Shown: one piece after another, positions 15,601 to 24,542 of the stretch | Position numbering within the stretch: the first letter of the stretch is position 1 | Layout of the letters: every line of letters begins with the position of its first letter | From: Streptomyces sp. BV286 | GTDB lineage: Bacteria; Actinomycetota; Actinomycetes; Streptomycetales; Streptomycetaceae | Length of the DNA: 47,474 nucleotides | Assembly: GCF_019090165.1 (NCBI RefSeq) | Contig: NZ_JAHRIB010000158.1 | Span: forward strand, 1-47,474 | Direction of reading: 5' to 3' | Notes under the pieces: generated by a model | The model's database searches: none | What the model saw: only the letters and a program-made list of their open reading frames with translations | What the model was told of the DNA's origin: nothing | Translations under genes and position numbers: made by a program

Positions 15601-16878
15601 TCACCCGAACGAGTGTCCTGACCTGGGATCTCTGCTCGGAACCCGCTCGTTCCAAGGGGTGCGGGGGCAGAACTCGGCGGCGAGCAGGGCGGGTTCGACG
15701 GAGGGGTCTGCAATCGCGTCCGTGTTCACGCGGAAGGTGAGGACGTGGCGGCCGTCGGATGTGGCGGCGGTCCGGACGTAGCTGCCGGTGATGCGGCCGT
15801 TGTGTCCCCACACCGTGGCGCCGCACGGAAGCTTCACGGAATAGAGGCCCATGCCGTACGAGCCGTGTGCGGTGCGGGTGTCGAGCATCTCGCGCAGTTG
15901 GCGGGGCGGCAGCAGATCGCCGCGGAGCAGGGCCGCGTAGAAGCGGTTCAGGTCGGCGAGCGTGGTGACCAGTTCGCCCGCCGCGCCGGCCACGCGGGGG
16001 TCCAGGTCGGTGACATCGGTTCCGTCGGCGGAGTAGGCGCGGCCGTGGGGTTCGGGCAGCGCGTGACGGCTGCCGGGGAAGGAGGTGCCCGTCAGTCGGA
16101 GCGGAGTGATGAGGCGCCGCTCGGCCTCGGCGGCGTATGAGCGGCCGGTGACCTGCTCGACGACCATGCCGAGCAGTACGTAGTTGGTGTTCGAGTACGC
16201 GAAGCGGCCGCGGTCGGCCGAGGGATGGGTGAGTGCGATGCGTACGGCCTGAGCAGGCGTGAGGGGGACGGCCCCCGCGGTGTCGGCGGTGAAGTCGGCG
16301 AGCCCGCTGGTGTGGGTGAGCAGGGCCCGCAGGGTCAGGACGCGACCGTCGTTGCCGGCGCCGCGCACCAGGCCCGGCAGGTGGGCGTCCACCGAGTCGG
16401 ACAGCGACAGGCGGTGCTCGGCGGCCAGTTGCAGCACGACCGTCGCTATGAACGTCTTGGTGATGCTGCCGGCGCGAAAGTGGTCGGAGCGGTGGAGGGA
16501 GGTTGCGGTGGGGGAGCCGGAGACGGGGCGTCCGGTGCGGCGCGGACTCGCGGACGCCGGGCTGTCGGCGGGTGTGTTGCCCGCGGCGCCGTTCGTGCCG
16601 CCGTCCTCCACGCCCTCAGCGATGCCGTTCGTGGTGCGGGGTCCGGTGCCGGGGACGGTCCTCGGTGTTCCCGCGTTCGCGAGGGCTTCCGCGTGGGTGA
16701 AGCGGGAGTTGGCCCCCTCGTCGGCCAGCAGGGCCGCGGCGGGGACCTTGCCTTCGGTGACGAGCCGGGCGAGTGCGGTGTCCAGAGCAGAGGGCGCGGG
16801 CGCCGCCGAGGAGACGGAGTTCAGGCCGAGGAGGGCAAGGGACAGGGAAAGAGCCTGCAGCGTCCTCAGCGATGGCAT
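15601..16878 (-). CDS. Secreted serine hydrolase, class C beta-lactamase / D-Ala-D-Ala carboxypeptidase fold
   Basis: 425 residues with an export signal at 1-26 (LSLSLALLGLNSVSSAA). Active-site motifs are SxxK as Ser138-Ile-Thr-Lys141, YSN at 228-230, and HNG in WGHNGRITG near residue 365. The family includes D,D-carboxypeptidases, esterases and AmpC. Residues about 55-130, just before the SxxK motif, are an Ala/Gly/Thr/Pro-rich low-complexity insertion not usual in the family. It is divergent from the first kinase gene. Substrate is not predictable. Confidence 0.87.
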   Translation of the reverse strand: MPSLRTLQALSLSLALLGLNSVSSAAPAPSALDTALARLVTEGKVPAAALLADEGANSRFTHAEALANAGTPRTVPGTGPRTTNGIAEGVEDGGTNGAAGNTPADSPASASPRRTGRPVSGSPTATSLHRSDHFRAGSITKTFIATVVLQLAAEHRLSLSDSVDAHLPGLVRGAGNDGRVLTLRALLTHTSGLADFTADTAGAVPLTPAQAVRIALTHPSADRGRFAYSNTNYVLLGMVVEQVTGRSYAAEAERRLITPLRLTGTSFPGSRHALPEPHGRAYSADGTDVTDLDPRVAGAAGELVTTLADLNRFYAALLRGDLLPPRQLREMLDTRTAHGSYGMGLYSVKLPCGATVWGHNGRITGSYVRTAATSDGRHVLTFRVNTDAIADPSVEPALLAAEFCPRTPWNERVPSRDPRSGHSFG

Positions 16879-17056
16879 CGAGATCCCCCTCGTCGCAGCT
16901 CATCATGGGGGACGGTCCGGGCCGGGCGGCGGTCGGGGGCCGGATGAAGGGCGGCTCGGGGAAGGAATGCCTCCGCGAAGGGCACCCGGGGCATCGGCCG
17001 GTGGCCGGGTGGGGGACAATGGAGGCTCTGTCAGGGCGGGTTGCATGAGGGGACGC

Positions 17057-19174
17057 ATGTCGGAGGCGGAGCGGGCGGGAGCATCCCGTCAGGACGAGAG
17101 TGAACGTCTCCTCGCCGGGCGGTACCGGCTGGGAGGAGTCCTCGGCCGCGGCGGCATGGGCACCGTGTGGCGAGCCGAGGACGAGACACTGGGCCGTACG
17201 GTCGCCGTGAAGGAACTGCGGTTGCCGCCGCGCATCGACGAGGACGAGAAGCGGCGGCTGATCACCCGCACCTTCCGTGAGGCCAAGGCGATCGCGCGGA
17301 TCCGGAACAACAGCGCGGTGACCGTCTTCGACGTGGTCGACGAGGACAACCGGCCGTGGATCGTGATGGAGCTCGTCGAGGGCAAGTCCCTCGCCGAGGT
17401 GATCCGCGAGGACGGGCTGCTCACGCCGAAGCGCGCGGCCGAAGTGGGGCTGGCCATCCTCGACGTGCTGCGTTCGGCGCACCGCGAGGGCATCCTGCAC
17501 CGCGACGTGAAGCCGTCGAACGTGCTCATCGCCGAGGACGGCCGGGTCGTGCTCACCGACTTCGGTATCGCCCAGGTCGAGGGCGATCCGTCGATCACCT
17601 CGACCGGCATGCTCGTGGGCGCGCCCTCGTACATCTCGCCGGAGCGGGCGCGAGGCCACAAGCCGGGCCCCGCGGCCGACCTGTGGTCCCTGGGCGGCCT
17701 GCTGTACGCGTCGGTGGAGGGCGTGCCGCCGTACGACAAGGGGTCCGCCATCGCGACGCTCACCGCGGTGATGACGGAGCCGGTGGAGCAGCCGAAGAAC
17801 GCGGGGCCGCTGGAGAAGGTCATCTACGGGCTCCTCGTCAAGGACCCCGAGCAGCGGCTCGACGACGCGGGCGCGCGGGCGATGCTCACCGAGGTGATCC
17901 ACGCGCCCGAGCCCAAGGACGACGAGCCCGAGCCGGCGGACGCGACGAAGGTCGTGCCGTTGCCGGACCTCCCCGTGCCGAGCCCGTCCAAGAAGGCGGG
18001 TCCGGGCGGCAGGAAGAGTGAGGAGCCGGGAGACCGGCTGCGTGGGGCGCTGCGCTCCGTGCGGAAGGGGAAGGGCGCCGGGGCGGCCGGCGCTGCCGCG
18101 GCGGCCGGTACCGCGAAGGCCGTCGACGGACAGGCGGAGGCGAAGCCCGGCAAGGAGGCCCCGGCGGCGGACGCCTCCGTGGCTTCCGCGTCCCCGGCCG
18201 ATTCCGGCTCCGGGGATGTCGCTCGGTCCGGTTCCGCCGCGGCCCCGGCGGGGGCCGATGTGCCGGGCTCCGCGAAGGGACGGGACACTGCTGCCTCCGG
18301 GGTGAACTCCAGTGCGGTGGTTGGTAGTTCGAGTGCTGGCGGTAGGCCGGGGGGTGCCGGGGAAACGCATCCGCGAACCGTCGCGCCGAGGGCACCGCTC
18401 ACCGATGTCGTGTCCCGGCGGACGATGCTGATCGTCGCCGTCGTCGTGGCGCTTGCCGTGCTGGGCACGATTCTCACCGTCACGCTGAGTGGCGGTGGCG
18501 ACTCGGGTACCAAGGACAACAAGGGCGGCGACGACAAGTCGACGTCCAGCGGGGCGGGCGCGGGAAGCGGCACCAAGCAGGACGAGAACAGCGGCACGGA
18601 GACGGACGGCGACGAGAAGCCGGACGCCTCCGGCGGGGGCACGGCCAAGGAGAACCCGCCCAGCGCGAGCGCTTCCGGGGAGTCGGACGGATCGGGTGGT
18701 TCGAGCGGGTCCGAGGGCGGCTCCGGTGGCGGTTCGGCCGACGGAGTCGTGTCGACGCACAAGGACGGGCAGGGGTTCTCGATCGGGTTGCCCAAGGGCT
18801 GGAAGTTCCAGTCGACGAGCGCTGCCGGTGCCCGGTTCTCCGGGCCCGACGGGCAGAAGCTGCTGGTCGGCTGGACCACGACGCCCAAGGACGACCCGGT
18901 GGCCGACTGGAAGAACCAGGAGCAGTTCATGCGGCGGCCGCAGTACCAGCGGATCCGAATAGAGAAGGTGGACTACCGCGGCTGGAACACGGCCGACTGG
19001 GAATTCACCTACGTGGAGGGCGGCACCAAGTACCGGTCCATAGACCGTGGTTTCGTCGTCGACGACAACCTCGGATATGGCCTCATGTACACCGCGAAGG
19101 CCTCGAAATGGGACACCGGTCTTCGTAAAGACACGTGGCGGACGCTGACGAAGTCGTTCGAACCGAAGTCCTGA
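17057..19174 (+). CDS. Membrane Ser/Thr protein kinase, array member 1
   Basis: 705 residues from ATG 17057 (GAGGGGA upstream; another ATG at 17045). The intact PknB-type kinase domain covers about 22-285: GRGGMG loop, Lys52, HRDVKPSN with Asp150, and DFG with Asp168. The activation segment has several Ser/Thr (DPSITSTG). A long Ala/Ser/Pro linker follows, then one membrane helix (about 456-477), a Gly/Ser/Asp-rich outer linker, and an outer domain (about 566-705) beginning GFSIGLPKGW and containing WEFTYV. No PASTA repeats are present, so it is not the peptidoglycan-sensing PknB itself. First of five such genes in the same direction. Confidence 0.93.
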   Translation: MSEAERAGASRQDESERLLAGRYRLGGVLGRGGMGTVWRAEDETLGRTVAVKELRLPPRIDEDEKRRLITRTFREAKAIARIRNNSAVTVFDVVDEDNRPWIVMELVEGKSLAEVIREDGLLTPKRAAEVGLAILDVLRSAHREGILHRDVKPSNVLIAEDGRVVLTDFGIAQVEGDPSITSTGMLVGAPSYISPERARGHKPGPAADLWSLGGLLYASVEGVPPYDKGSAIATLTAVMTEPVEQPKNAGPLEKVIYGLLVKDPEQRLDDAGARAMLTEVIHAPEPKDDEPEPADATKVVPLPDLPVPSPSKKAGPGGRKSEEPGDRLRGALRSVRKGKGAGAAGAAAAAGTAKAVDGQAEAKPGKEAPAADASVASASPADSGSGDVARSGSAAAPAGADVPGSAKGRDTAASGVNSSAVVGSSSAGGRPGGAGETHPRTVAPRAPLTDVVSRRTMLIVAVVVALAVLGTILTVTLSGGGDSGTKDNKGGDDKSTSSGAGAGSGTKQDENSGTETDGDEKPDASGGGTAKENPPSASASGESDGSGGSSGSEGGSGGGSADGVVSTHKDGQGFSIGLPKGWKFQSTSAAGARFSGPDGQKLLVGWTTTPKDDPVADWKNQEQFMRRPQYQRIRIEKVDYRGWNTADWEFTYVEGGTKYRSIDRGFVVDDNLGYGLMYTAKASKWDTGLRKDTWRTLTKSFEPKS

Positions 19175-19328
19175 GGGGCACGAGACAACTGAGATCTCGT
19201 ATCTCCTCACTGTGGGTTGCCTCCGGCACGTATCGTGAGTGGTTGCGGACCGTACGCAGGCACAACTGCAGCCACAACGGGACGCATGGCGAACGGAATT
19301 GACCAACCGGGCGGCCGGGGGAGGCTTC

Positions 19329-22094
19329 GTGGACGACTATGCGGGACGGGTACTCGCCGACCGTTACCGCCTGCCGCTGCCTCCGTCCGACGAGTTCGAG
19401 CTCGCCGAGACGCGCGCCTTCGACACCTACAGCGGGCAGGAAGTCCTGGTCCGTCAAGTGCCGCTGCCCGAGGTCGTCGAGGCGGAGGTGCTCGACGCGG
19501 ACGGGCTGCCCGACGGGTTCGTGGCGCGGGACGCCGGTGTGCGGCGGCCGGCCGCGCGGACCACACGGCGGCCCACCGAGCCCGCCGTGCGGCGGGCGAT
19601 CGAGGCCGCGCAGGCCGCGGCGCGCATCCCCGACCACCCCCGGCTCGACCAGGTCTTCGACGTGTTCGCCGAGGGCGGGTCGTTGTGGATAGTGAGCGAG
19701 CTGGTGCCCTCGCGGCCGCTCGCGGCGCTGCTCGCCGAGCGCCCGCTGAGCCCGTACCGGGCCGCCGAGGTTGCCTCCGACGTGCTGACGGCCCTGCGCG
19801 TGCTGCACGCGCACGGGTGGGTGCACCGGAACATCACCGCGCGCACGGTGCTCGTCTGCGACGACGGGCGGGTGATGCTCACGGGGCTCGCCTCGGGAGC
19901 CGCGGAGGAGGCGCTGTGCGGGTACGACCCCGTGCCGGCCGCCGACGGCGAAGGTGACACGGACGGCCCCGGAGCGGCCGGCGGTCCGCCGGACCCGGCA
20001 GGGCCAGCAGGTGCGGCAGGCGCGTCCGGGCAGATCGGACGGCATGCCCCGGCCGGCCACTTCGGTCAGGCCGGTGCCGCCGGGCGGTCCGGTGCGCAGG
20101 CGGTGCCCGGCGCGCGTGGGCCGGAGGGCGGCGGCCGTGCCGCGGTCGAGGCCGTGCGCGGTGGCGGCGCGTTGCCTGTCACGCAGGCACAGTCGCAGGC
20201 CTCGGACATGGCGCAGCGGGCGATGGACGCGGGCGGGGACGTACGGGCCGCGCGGGCCGGTGCCATCGCCGCCTACCGCGCGGGCGCACGGGCGGCGGCC
20301 CGCGTACAGGAGGAGCAGCGGGGCGGCCGGAGCCCCGCGCTGCCCGCTCCGCGGTCCGCCGGGAGCGATACGGAGGCCGGGCCGATCACCGGGCAGATCT
20401 CCGGACAGGGGATGGAGCACACGTCGCCGCCGGGGCAGATCGCCGACCCGTACAGGGTGGGCCTGCCGGGCGCCTGGCACGGAGCGGCGCCGCGCGGCGG
20501 TGCACCCGGGGCCGGAGGCAACGGGCAGGACCGCTCGCCCGCGCTGCCGGGCGGCCGCACCAGCGGCACCGGCGGCACCGGCGGCAACGGAAACGACGTA
20601 CCGGGCCGCGGCGACACGGGGTTCCAGGGGCGCGGGACGGGCCTGGTCCACGAGGGGAACGGCAACACGACCGGAGGCTGGGCGACGGAGACCGCCGCGC
20701 ACGGTGCCGGGTACGGGTCGCCGGCCGACGGCACGTCCGCGGACCCGGGCACGGGCACGGGCGAGGCTCCCACCGGGTGGAGCCGGCTCACGCCCGCCCA
20801 TGCCCCCGCGGCCCGACGAGGACCGGCCACGGCGCTGGCGGCGGAGCGGGCCCGGCAGGCGCGGATGGCCGTCGTGGGGCCCGTCACCGAGCGCTGGGCG
20901 CCCGAGCAGGCCGGCCCCGTGCACGAGAACTGGCAGCTGGCGGCACCGATCGGTCCCGCGACCGACCTCTGGGCGTTGGGCGCGCTGCTCTTCCGCGCCG
21001 TCCAGGGCCACGCGCCCTACCCCGAGGAGAACACCGCGGAGCTGGTCCAGCTGGTGTGCGCGGAGCCGCCCGCGTTCGCGGAGGAGTGCGGTCCGCTCCG
21101 GCCGGTCGTCGAGTCGCTGCTGCGCCAGGACCCCACCGATCGGCTGGACTTCGAGGAGCTCCGGGGCTGGCTGCGTTCGCTGGTGCGGTCGGCGCCCGAG
21201 CCGGAGGCCGGCACGTACGTCGTCGCCGCGCCGCCCATGGACCCGACCCGGCTGCCCGTCGTACGCCGTCGGGGCGAGCTCGTCCGCAGGCGCCGCGCCG
21301 GGCTGCCGGACACCAGTCCGCACGGCCGTCACAAGCGGGCCAAGCAGGGCAAGGAGGTCAAGCCCCGCCGGCTCGGCCGCACCCTGCTTCTGCTGATCCT
21401 GCTCGCCATGGCCGCCGCCGTGGCGTACGCCGTGGCCTTCATGCCCAAGAGCGACTCCGGCGGTGAGCGCACCGGTTCCGCGGGAGACGTCGCCGGCCCC
21501 ACCCCCGGTCACTCCGCGGACACCGGCACCGGCACGGACGGGAACAAGGGCAAGGACCCGCAGGACGAGAAGTCGCCGAGCAAGGACAGCAGCCCGTCAC
21601 GCTCGTCCAGTTCGACGACCCAGACGACCGGACCGGAGCTCCCGCAGGGCTTCACGCTGCGCAAGGACACCGAGGGCTTCCGCGTGGCGGTCGCCAACGG
21701 CTGGGAGCGCACCGGGAAGAACGGACGCGGTCAGGTCGTCTACTCGCACGGCGACTTCGAGCTGCTGGTCGTACCAGGACGGGACACGACCGGGGAGTAC
21801 GGCACCGATCCGATGGCCTACCAGCGCGAGGAGGAGCGCGAGTTGCAGCCGTTCCGCGACTCGACGTGGGCCACCTCCAGCGGGATGCGGCGGATCGACG
21901 TGGGCGGACGGGCCATGGCCGAGGGGCAGTTCACCTGGCAGGACTCCGCGGGCCGCGAGGTCTTCGTACGGAACCTCGCGATGATCGTCGACGGGCGGTA
22001 CCACGTCGTGCAGGTGCGCGGCCCGGAGGCCGAGCGGGACGAGGTGACGCGCCTGTACGAGCAGGCGTCGTCGACGTACCAGGCCACCGGCTGA
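19329..22094 (+). CDS. Membrane pseudokinase, array member 2
   Basis: 921 residues from GTG 19329 (strong GGGGGAGG upstream; an earlier in-frame GTG at 19239 exists). The fold is kinase-like but degenerate: no Gly-rich loop, VAIK Lys replaced (VLVRQV, Arg42), HRD changed to HRN (Asn168), and DFG replaced by GLA (186-188). About 400 Gly/Pro/Ala-rich residues intervene before the C-lobe resumes at PATDLWALGALLFRAVQG. A membrane helix lies at 685-705, followed by an outer domain with GFRVAVANGWER and GQFTWQD that resembles its neighbours. It should not phosphorylate; a scaffold or allosteric partner role is inferred. Confidence 0.88.
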   Translation: MDDYAGRVLADRYRLPLPPSDEFELAETRAFDTYSGQEVLVRQVPLPEVVEAEVLDADGLPDGFVARDAGVRRPAARTTRRPTEPAVRRAIEAAQAAARIPDHPRLDQVFDVFAEGGSLWIVSELVPSRPLAALLAERPLSPYRAAEVASDVLTALRVLHAHGWVHRNITARTVLVCDDGRVMLTGLASGAAEEALCGYDPVPAADGEGDTDGPGAAGGPPDPAGPAGAAGASGQIGRHAPAGHFGQAGAAGRSGAQAVPGARGPEGGGRAAVEAVRGGGALPVTQAQSQASDMAQRAMDAGGDVRAARAGAIAAYRAGARAAARVQEEQRGGRSPALPAPRSAGSDTEAGPITGQISGQGMEHTSPPGQIADPYRVGLPGAWHGAAPRGGAPGAGGNGQDRSPALPGGRTSGTGGTGGNGNDVPGRGDTGFQGRGTGLVHEGNGNTTGGWATETAAHGAGYGSPADGTSADPGTGTGEAPTGWSRLTPAHAPAARRGPATALAAERARQARMAVVGPVTERWAPEQAGPVHENWQLAAPIGPATDLWALGALLFRAVQGHAPYPEENTAELVQLVCAEPPAFAEECGPLRPVVESLLRQDPTDRLDFEELRGWLRSLVRSAPEPEAGTYVVAAPPMDPTRLPVVRRRGELVRRRRAGLPDTSPHGRHKRAKQGKEVKPRRLGRTLLLLILLAMAAAVAYAVAFMPKSDSGGERTGSAGDVAGPTPGHSADTGTGTDGNKGKDPQDEKSPSKDSSPSRSSSSTTQTTGPELPQGFTLRKDTEGFRVAVANGWERTGKNGRGQVVYSHGDFELLVVPGRDTTGEYGTDPMAYQREEERELQPFRDSTWATSSGMRRIDVGGRAMAEGQFTWQDSAGREVFVRNLAMIVDGRYHVVQVRGPEAERDEVTRLYEQASSTYQATG

Positions 22095-22382
22095 CGTGCC
22101 GTTCGGGTGCGGCCAGTGACTGACGCGTCCGGCTGATGGGTGTCTCTGATGTGACGTCATGACACTGTCCGGCCCTGAAGCTTGTGCCGCCATCACGTCG
22201 ACTCGGCAGAAGGCACGCAGTGGTCGGGACGCCAGGTCGGCGGTCGACGCCTGATCACCGGGCGGCAACGGCCCGTTCACGTACGCGGCAACCGTCACAG
22301 TGCTGTCCCCGTCGGACCCCGCCGGTTCCCTGCGCGTGGACCGGTCCTTAGTCTGACCCTGTCAAGAGCATTGCGGGGAAAC

Positions 22383-24281
22383 GTGAATCAGATGCAGGGC
22401 CTGCTTCTGGCGGGCCGCTACCGGCTCGCCGACTCCATCGGCAGTGGCGGCATGGGCCGGGTGTGGCGAGCGCGGGACGAGGTACTGCACCGTGCCGTCG
22501 CGATCAAGGAACTGACGGCCGCGCTGTACGTGTCCGAGAGCGAGCGGGCCGTTCTCCTCGCCCGTACCAGGGCCGAGGCCCGGGCGGCGGCACGCATCAA
22601 CCACTCGGCCGTCGTCACCGTGCACGACGTGCTGGAGCACGACGGCCGGCCGTGGATCGTGATGGAGCTGATCGAGGGGCACTCGCTCGCCGACGCCGTC
22701 AAGGAGTCCGGGCGCGTCGAACCGCGGGAGGCGGCGAGGGTCGGGCTGTGGGTGCTGCGGGCGTTGCGGGCCGCGCACTCCGCCGGCGTGCTGCACCGCG
22801 ACGTCAAGCCGGGCAACGTACTGCTCTGCGAGGACCGGCGCGTGCTCCTCACCGACTTCGGGATCGCGCAGGTCGAGGGGGACACGACCATCACGCGCAC
22901 CGGTGAGATCGTCGGCTCGGTCGACTATCTGGCGCCGGAGCGTATCCGGGGCCAGGACCCGGGCCCGTCCGCCGACCTGTGGGCGCTGGGCGCGACGCTC
23001 TACACGGCGGTGGAGGGGAGGTCGCCGTTCCGGCGGACGACACCCCTGACCACCATGCAGGCCGTGGTCGGCGAGGAGCCCGACGAACTGGAGCACGCCG
23101 GCCCGCTCGCCTCCGTCATCACCGCGCTGCTGCGCAAGGATCCCGCCCGGCGGCCCGGCCCGGAGGAGGCCGAGCAGATGCTCGCCGAGGCCGCGGAGGG
23201 ACGCACGCCGAACTCGGCACAGGCGTATGTGCCGACGCAGCACGTGATCAACCCGCAGGAGCCCTCGGGCGGGCACGGGCAGCAGCCCTCGGGCCAGTTC
23301 GGGCAGGAGTCTCCGGGCACGCGCGGGCCGGAGCCCGCGGGCACGTACGGGCAGGGAGTCGGTGCGTACGGGCCGAGTCCCCAGGGTGCCTACGGGCCCG
23401 GGCAGGGCGTCGCTTCCGGGCCGCAGGGGGCCGTCCACCCCGGCGCTCATGGTCACCCCGGCGGCTACGGGACCCAGGGAAGCCAGGTTCCGCAGGGTGG
23501 CTACGGTGGGCCGGGCGCCCACGACACCTACGGCAGCCATGGCCGGCCCGCCGCCGACCCGGCCGTCGCCACCGCGAGTCAGCCGGCGGCGGTGGGGCAG
23601 CCCGCCCGCCGCCGGCTGAACACCCTCGCCGTGGTCGTGCTGCTGGCCGCGCTCGTGGGAGGCGGTGGCGCCGCGGCGATGCTGTACGCGAACGGGTGGG
23701 GTGCCGGCACGTCGGCTTCCTCGGACCCCTCCTCGTCCCCCACGACCGGGTCCTCCACGAAACCGACCTCCTCGGCGGAGGGGGACGGGAAGCAGACCGG
23801 GGAGGCCCAGGCCGGTGGCGTGCCCGACGGCTGGGAGCGGGTCAACGACGTCAAGGGCTTCAGCCTCGTCCTGCCCAAGGGCTGGAAGCGGCAGGTAGAC
23901 AACGACCAGATCGACTACTCGCCCGACGGCGGGGAGCACTTCCTGCGCATCGCCGTCGACGACGCCCCGGACTTCGACAGCCCGTACCGGCATCTCGTCG
24001 ACCTGGAACAGCAGTTGCAGCGGCTGACCGACTACCGGCGGGTCGGCCTGGAGGCCAACACCTTCCGGGACCGGCCGGGGGCGCTGTGGGACTTCACCTG
24101 GACCGCGCTGTCCAAGGACACGGAGTTCCCCGGCCCGCGCCGGGCCATCGAGCAGGCGTATCTCGGCCGTGACGGGGTCGAGTACGTGATCTACATGTCC
24201 GCGCCCGCCGCGGACTGGGACACCGCGAAGGAACAGTTCGACGCGATCCTGCGCGGGTGGCGGCCGCCGGCCGGGGAGTGA
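22383..24281 (+). CDS. Membrane Ser/Thr protein kinase, array member 3
   Basis: 632 residues from GTG 22383 (GGGGAA just upstream; ATG 22392 also possible). The intact kinase domain covers 12-275: SGGMG loop, Lys42, Asp140 in HRDVKPGN, Asp158 in DFG, activation segment TTITRTG. A Gly/Pro/Gln/Tyr-rich juxtamembrane stretch (about 290-400) follows, one membrane helix at 413-435, then an outer domain (about 475-632) with GFSLVLPKGWKR and WDFTW. A TAGTCT at 22349-22354 may be its -10. The 288-bp gap before it separates it from the pseudokinase, so it has its own promoter. Confidence 0.93.
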   Translation: MNQMQGLLLAGRYRLADSIGSGGMGRVWRARDEVLHRAVAIKELTAALYVSESERAVLLARTRAEARAAARINHSAVVTVHDVLEHDGRPWIVMELIEGHSLADAVKESGRVEPREAARVGLWVLRALRAAHSAGVLHRDVKPGNVLLCEDRRVLLTDFGIAQVEGDTTITRTGEIVGSVDYLAPERIRGQDPGPSADLWALGATLYTAVEGRSPFRRTTPLTTMQAVVGEEPDELEHAGPLASVITALLRKDPARRPGPEEAEQMLAEAAEGRTPNSAQAYVPTQHVINPQEPSGGHGQQPSGQFGQESPGTRGPEPAGTYGQGVGAYGPSPQGAYGPGQGVASGPQGAVHPGAHGHPGGYGTQGSQVPQGGYGGPGAHDTYGSHGRPAADPAVATASQPAAVGQPARRRLNTLAVVVLLAALVGGGGAAAMLYANGWGAGTSASSDPSSSPTTGSSTKPTSSAEGDGKQTGEAQAGGVPDGWERVNDVKGFSLVLPKGWKRQVDNDQIDYSPDGGEHFLRIAVDDAPDFDSPYRHLVDLEQQLQRLTDYRRVGLEANTFRDRPGALWDFTWTALSKDTEFPGPRRAIEQAYLGRDGVEYVIYMSAPAADWDTAKEQFDAILRGWRPPAGE

Positions 24282-24345
24282 CGCCGGGGCCGGCATGACG
24301 CCCCGGCCGTTCGGGCTCGACTCCGGCAGGGCGGAGGCAGTTCCC

Positions 24346-24436
24346 CGCCGACCGCCGACCGCCGACCGCCGACCGCCGACCGCCGACCGCCGACCGCCGA
24401 CCGCCGACCGCCGACCGCCGACCGCCGACCGCCGAC
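24346..24436 (+). repeat. 13 perfect copies of a 7-bp repeat (CGCCGAC)
   Basis: Exactly 13 head-to-tail copies of CGCCGAC with no mismatch, between kinase genes 3 and 4 and ending 106 bp before the latter's start. Perfect identity suggests recent expansion by slippage, so copy number probably varies among strains. Confidence 0.97.
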
Positions 24437-24542
24437 CCGTTCCCGGGGCCCGGGGCCCGGGAGGGGGCGGGTACGTCGCTTGTCGGCCACCCCGGACACG
24501 TGGCCCCGGAAGGGTCCCGTCCGGTGCGGCATGATGGGGCGC

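Noticed and set aside
22152..22159. TGACGTCA palindrome upstream of kinase 3
   Set aside because: An 8-bp palindrome alone has little weight, and it lies over 200 bp from the start with no promoter boxes around it.
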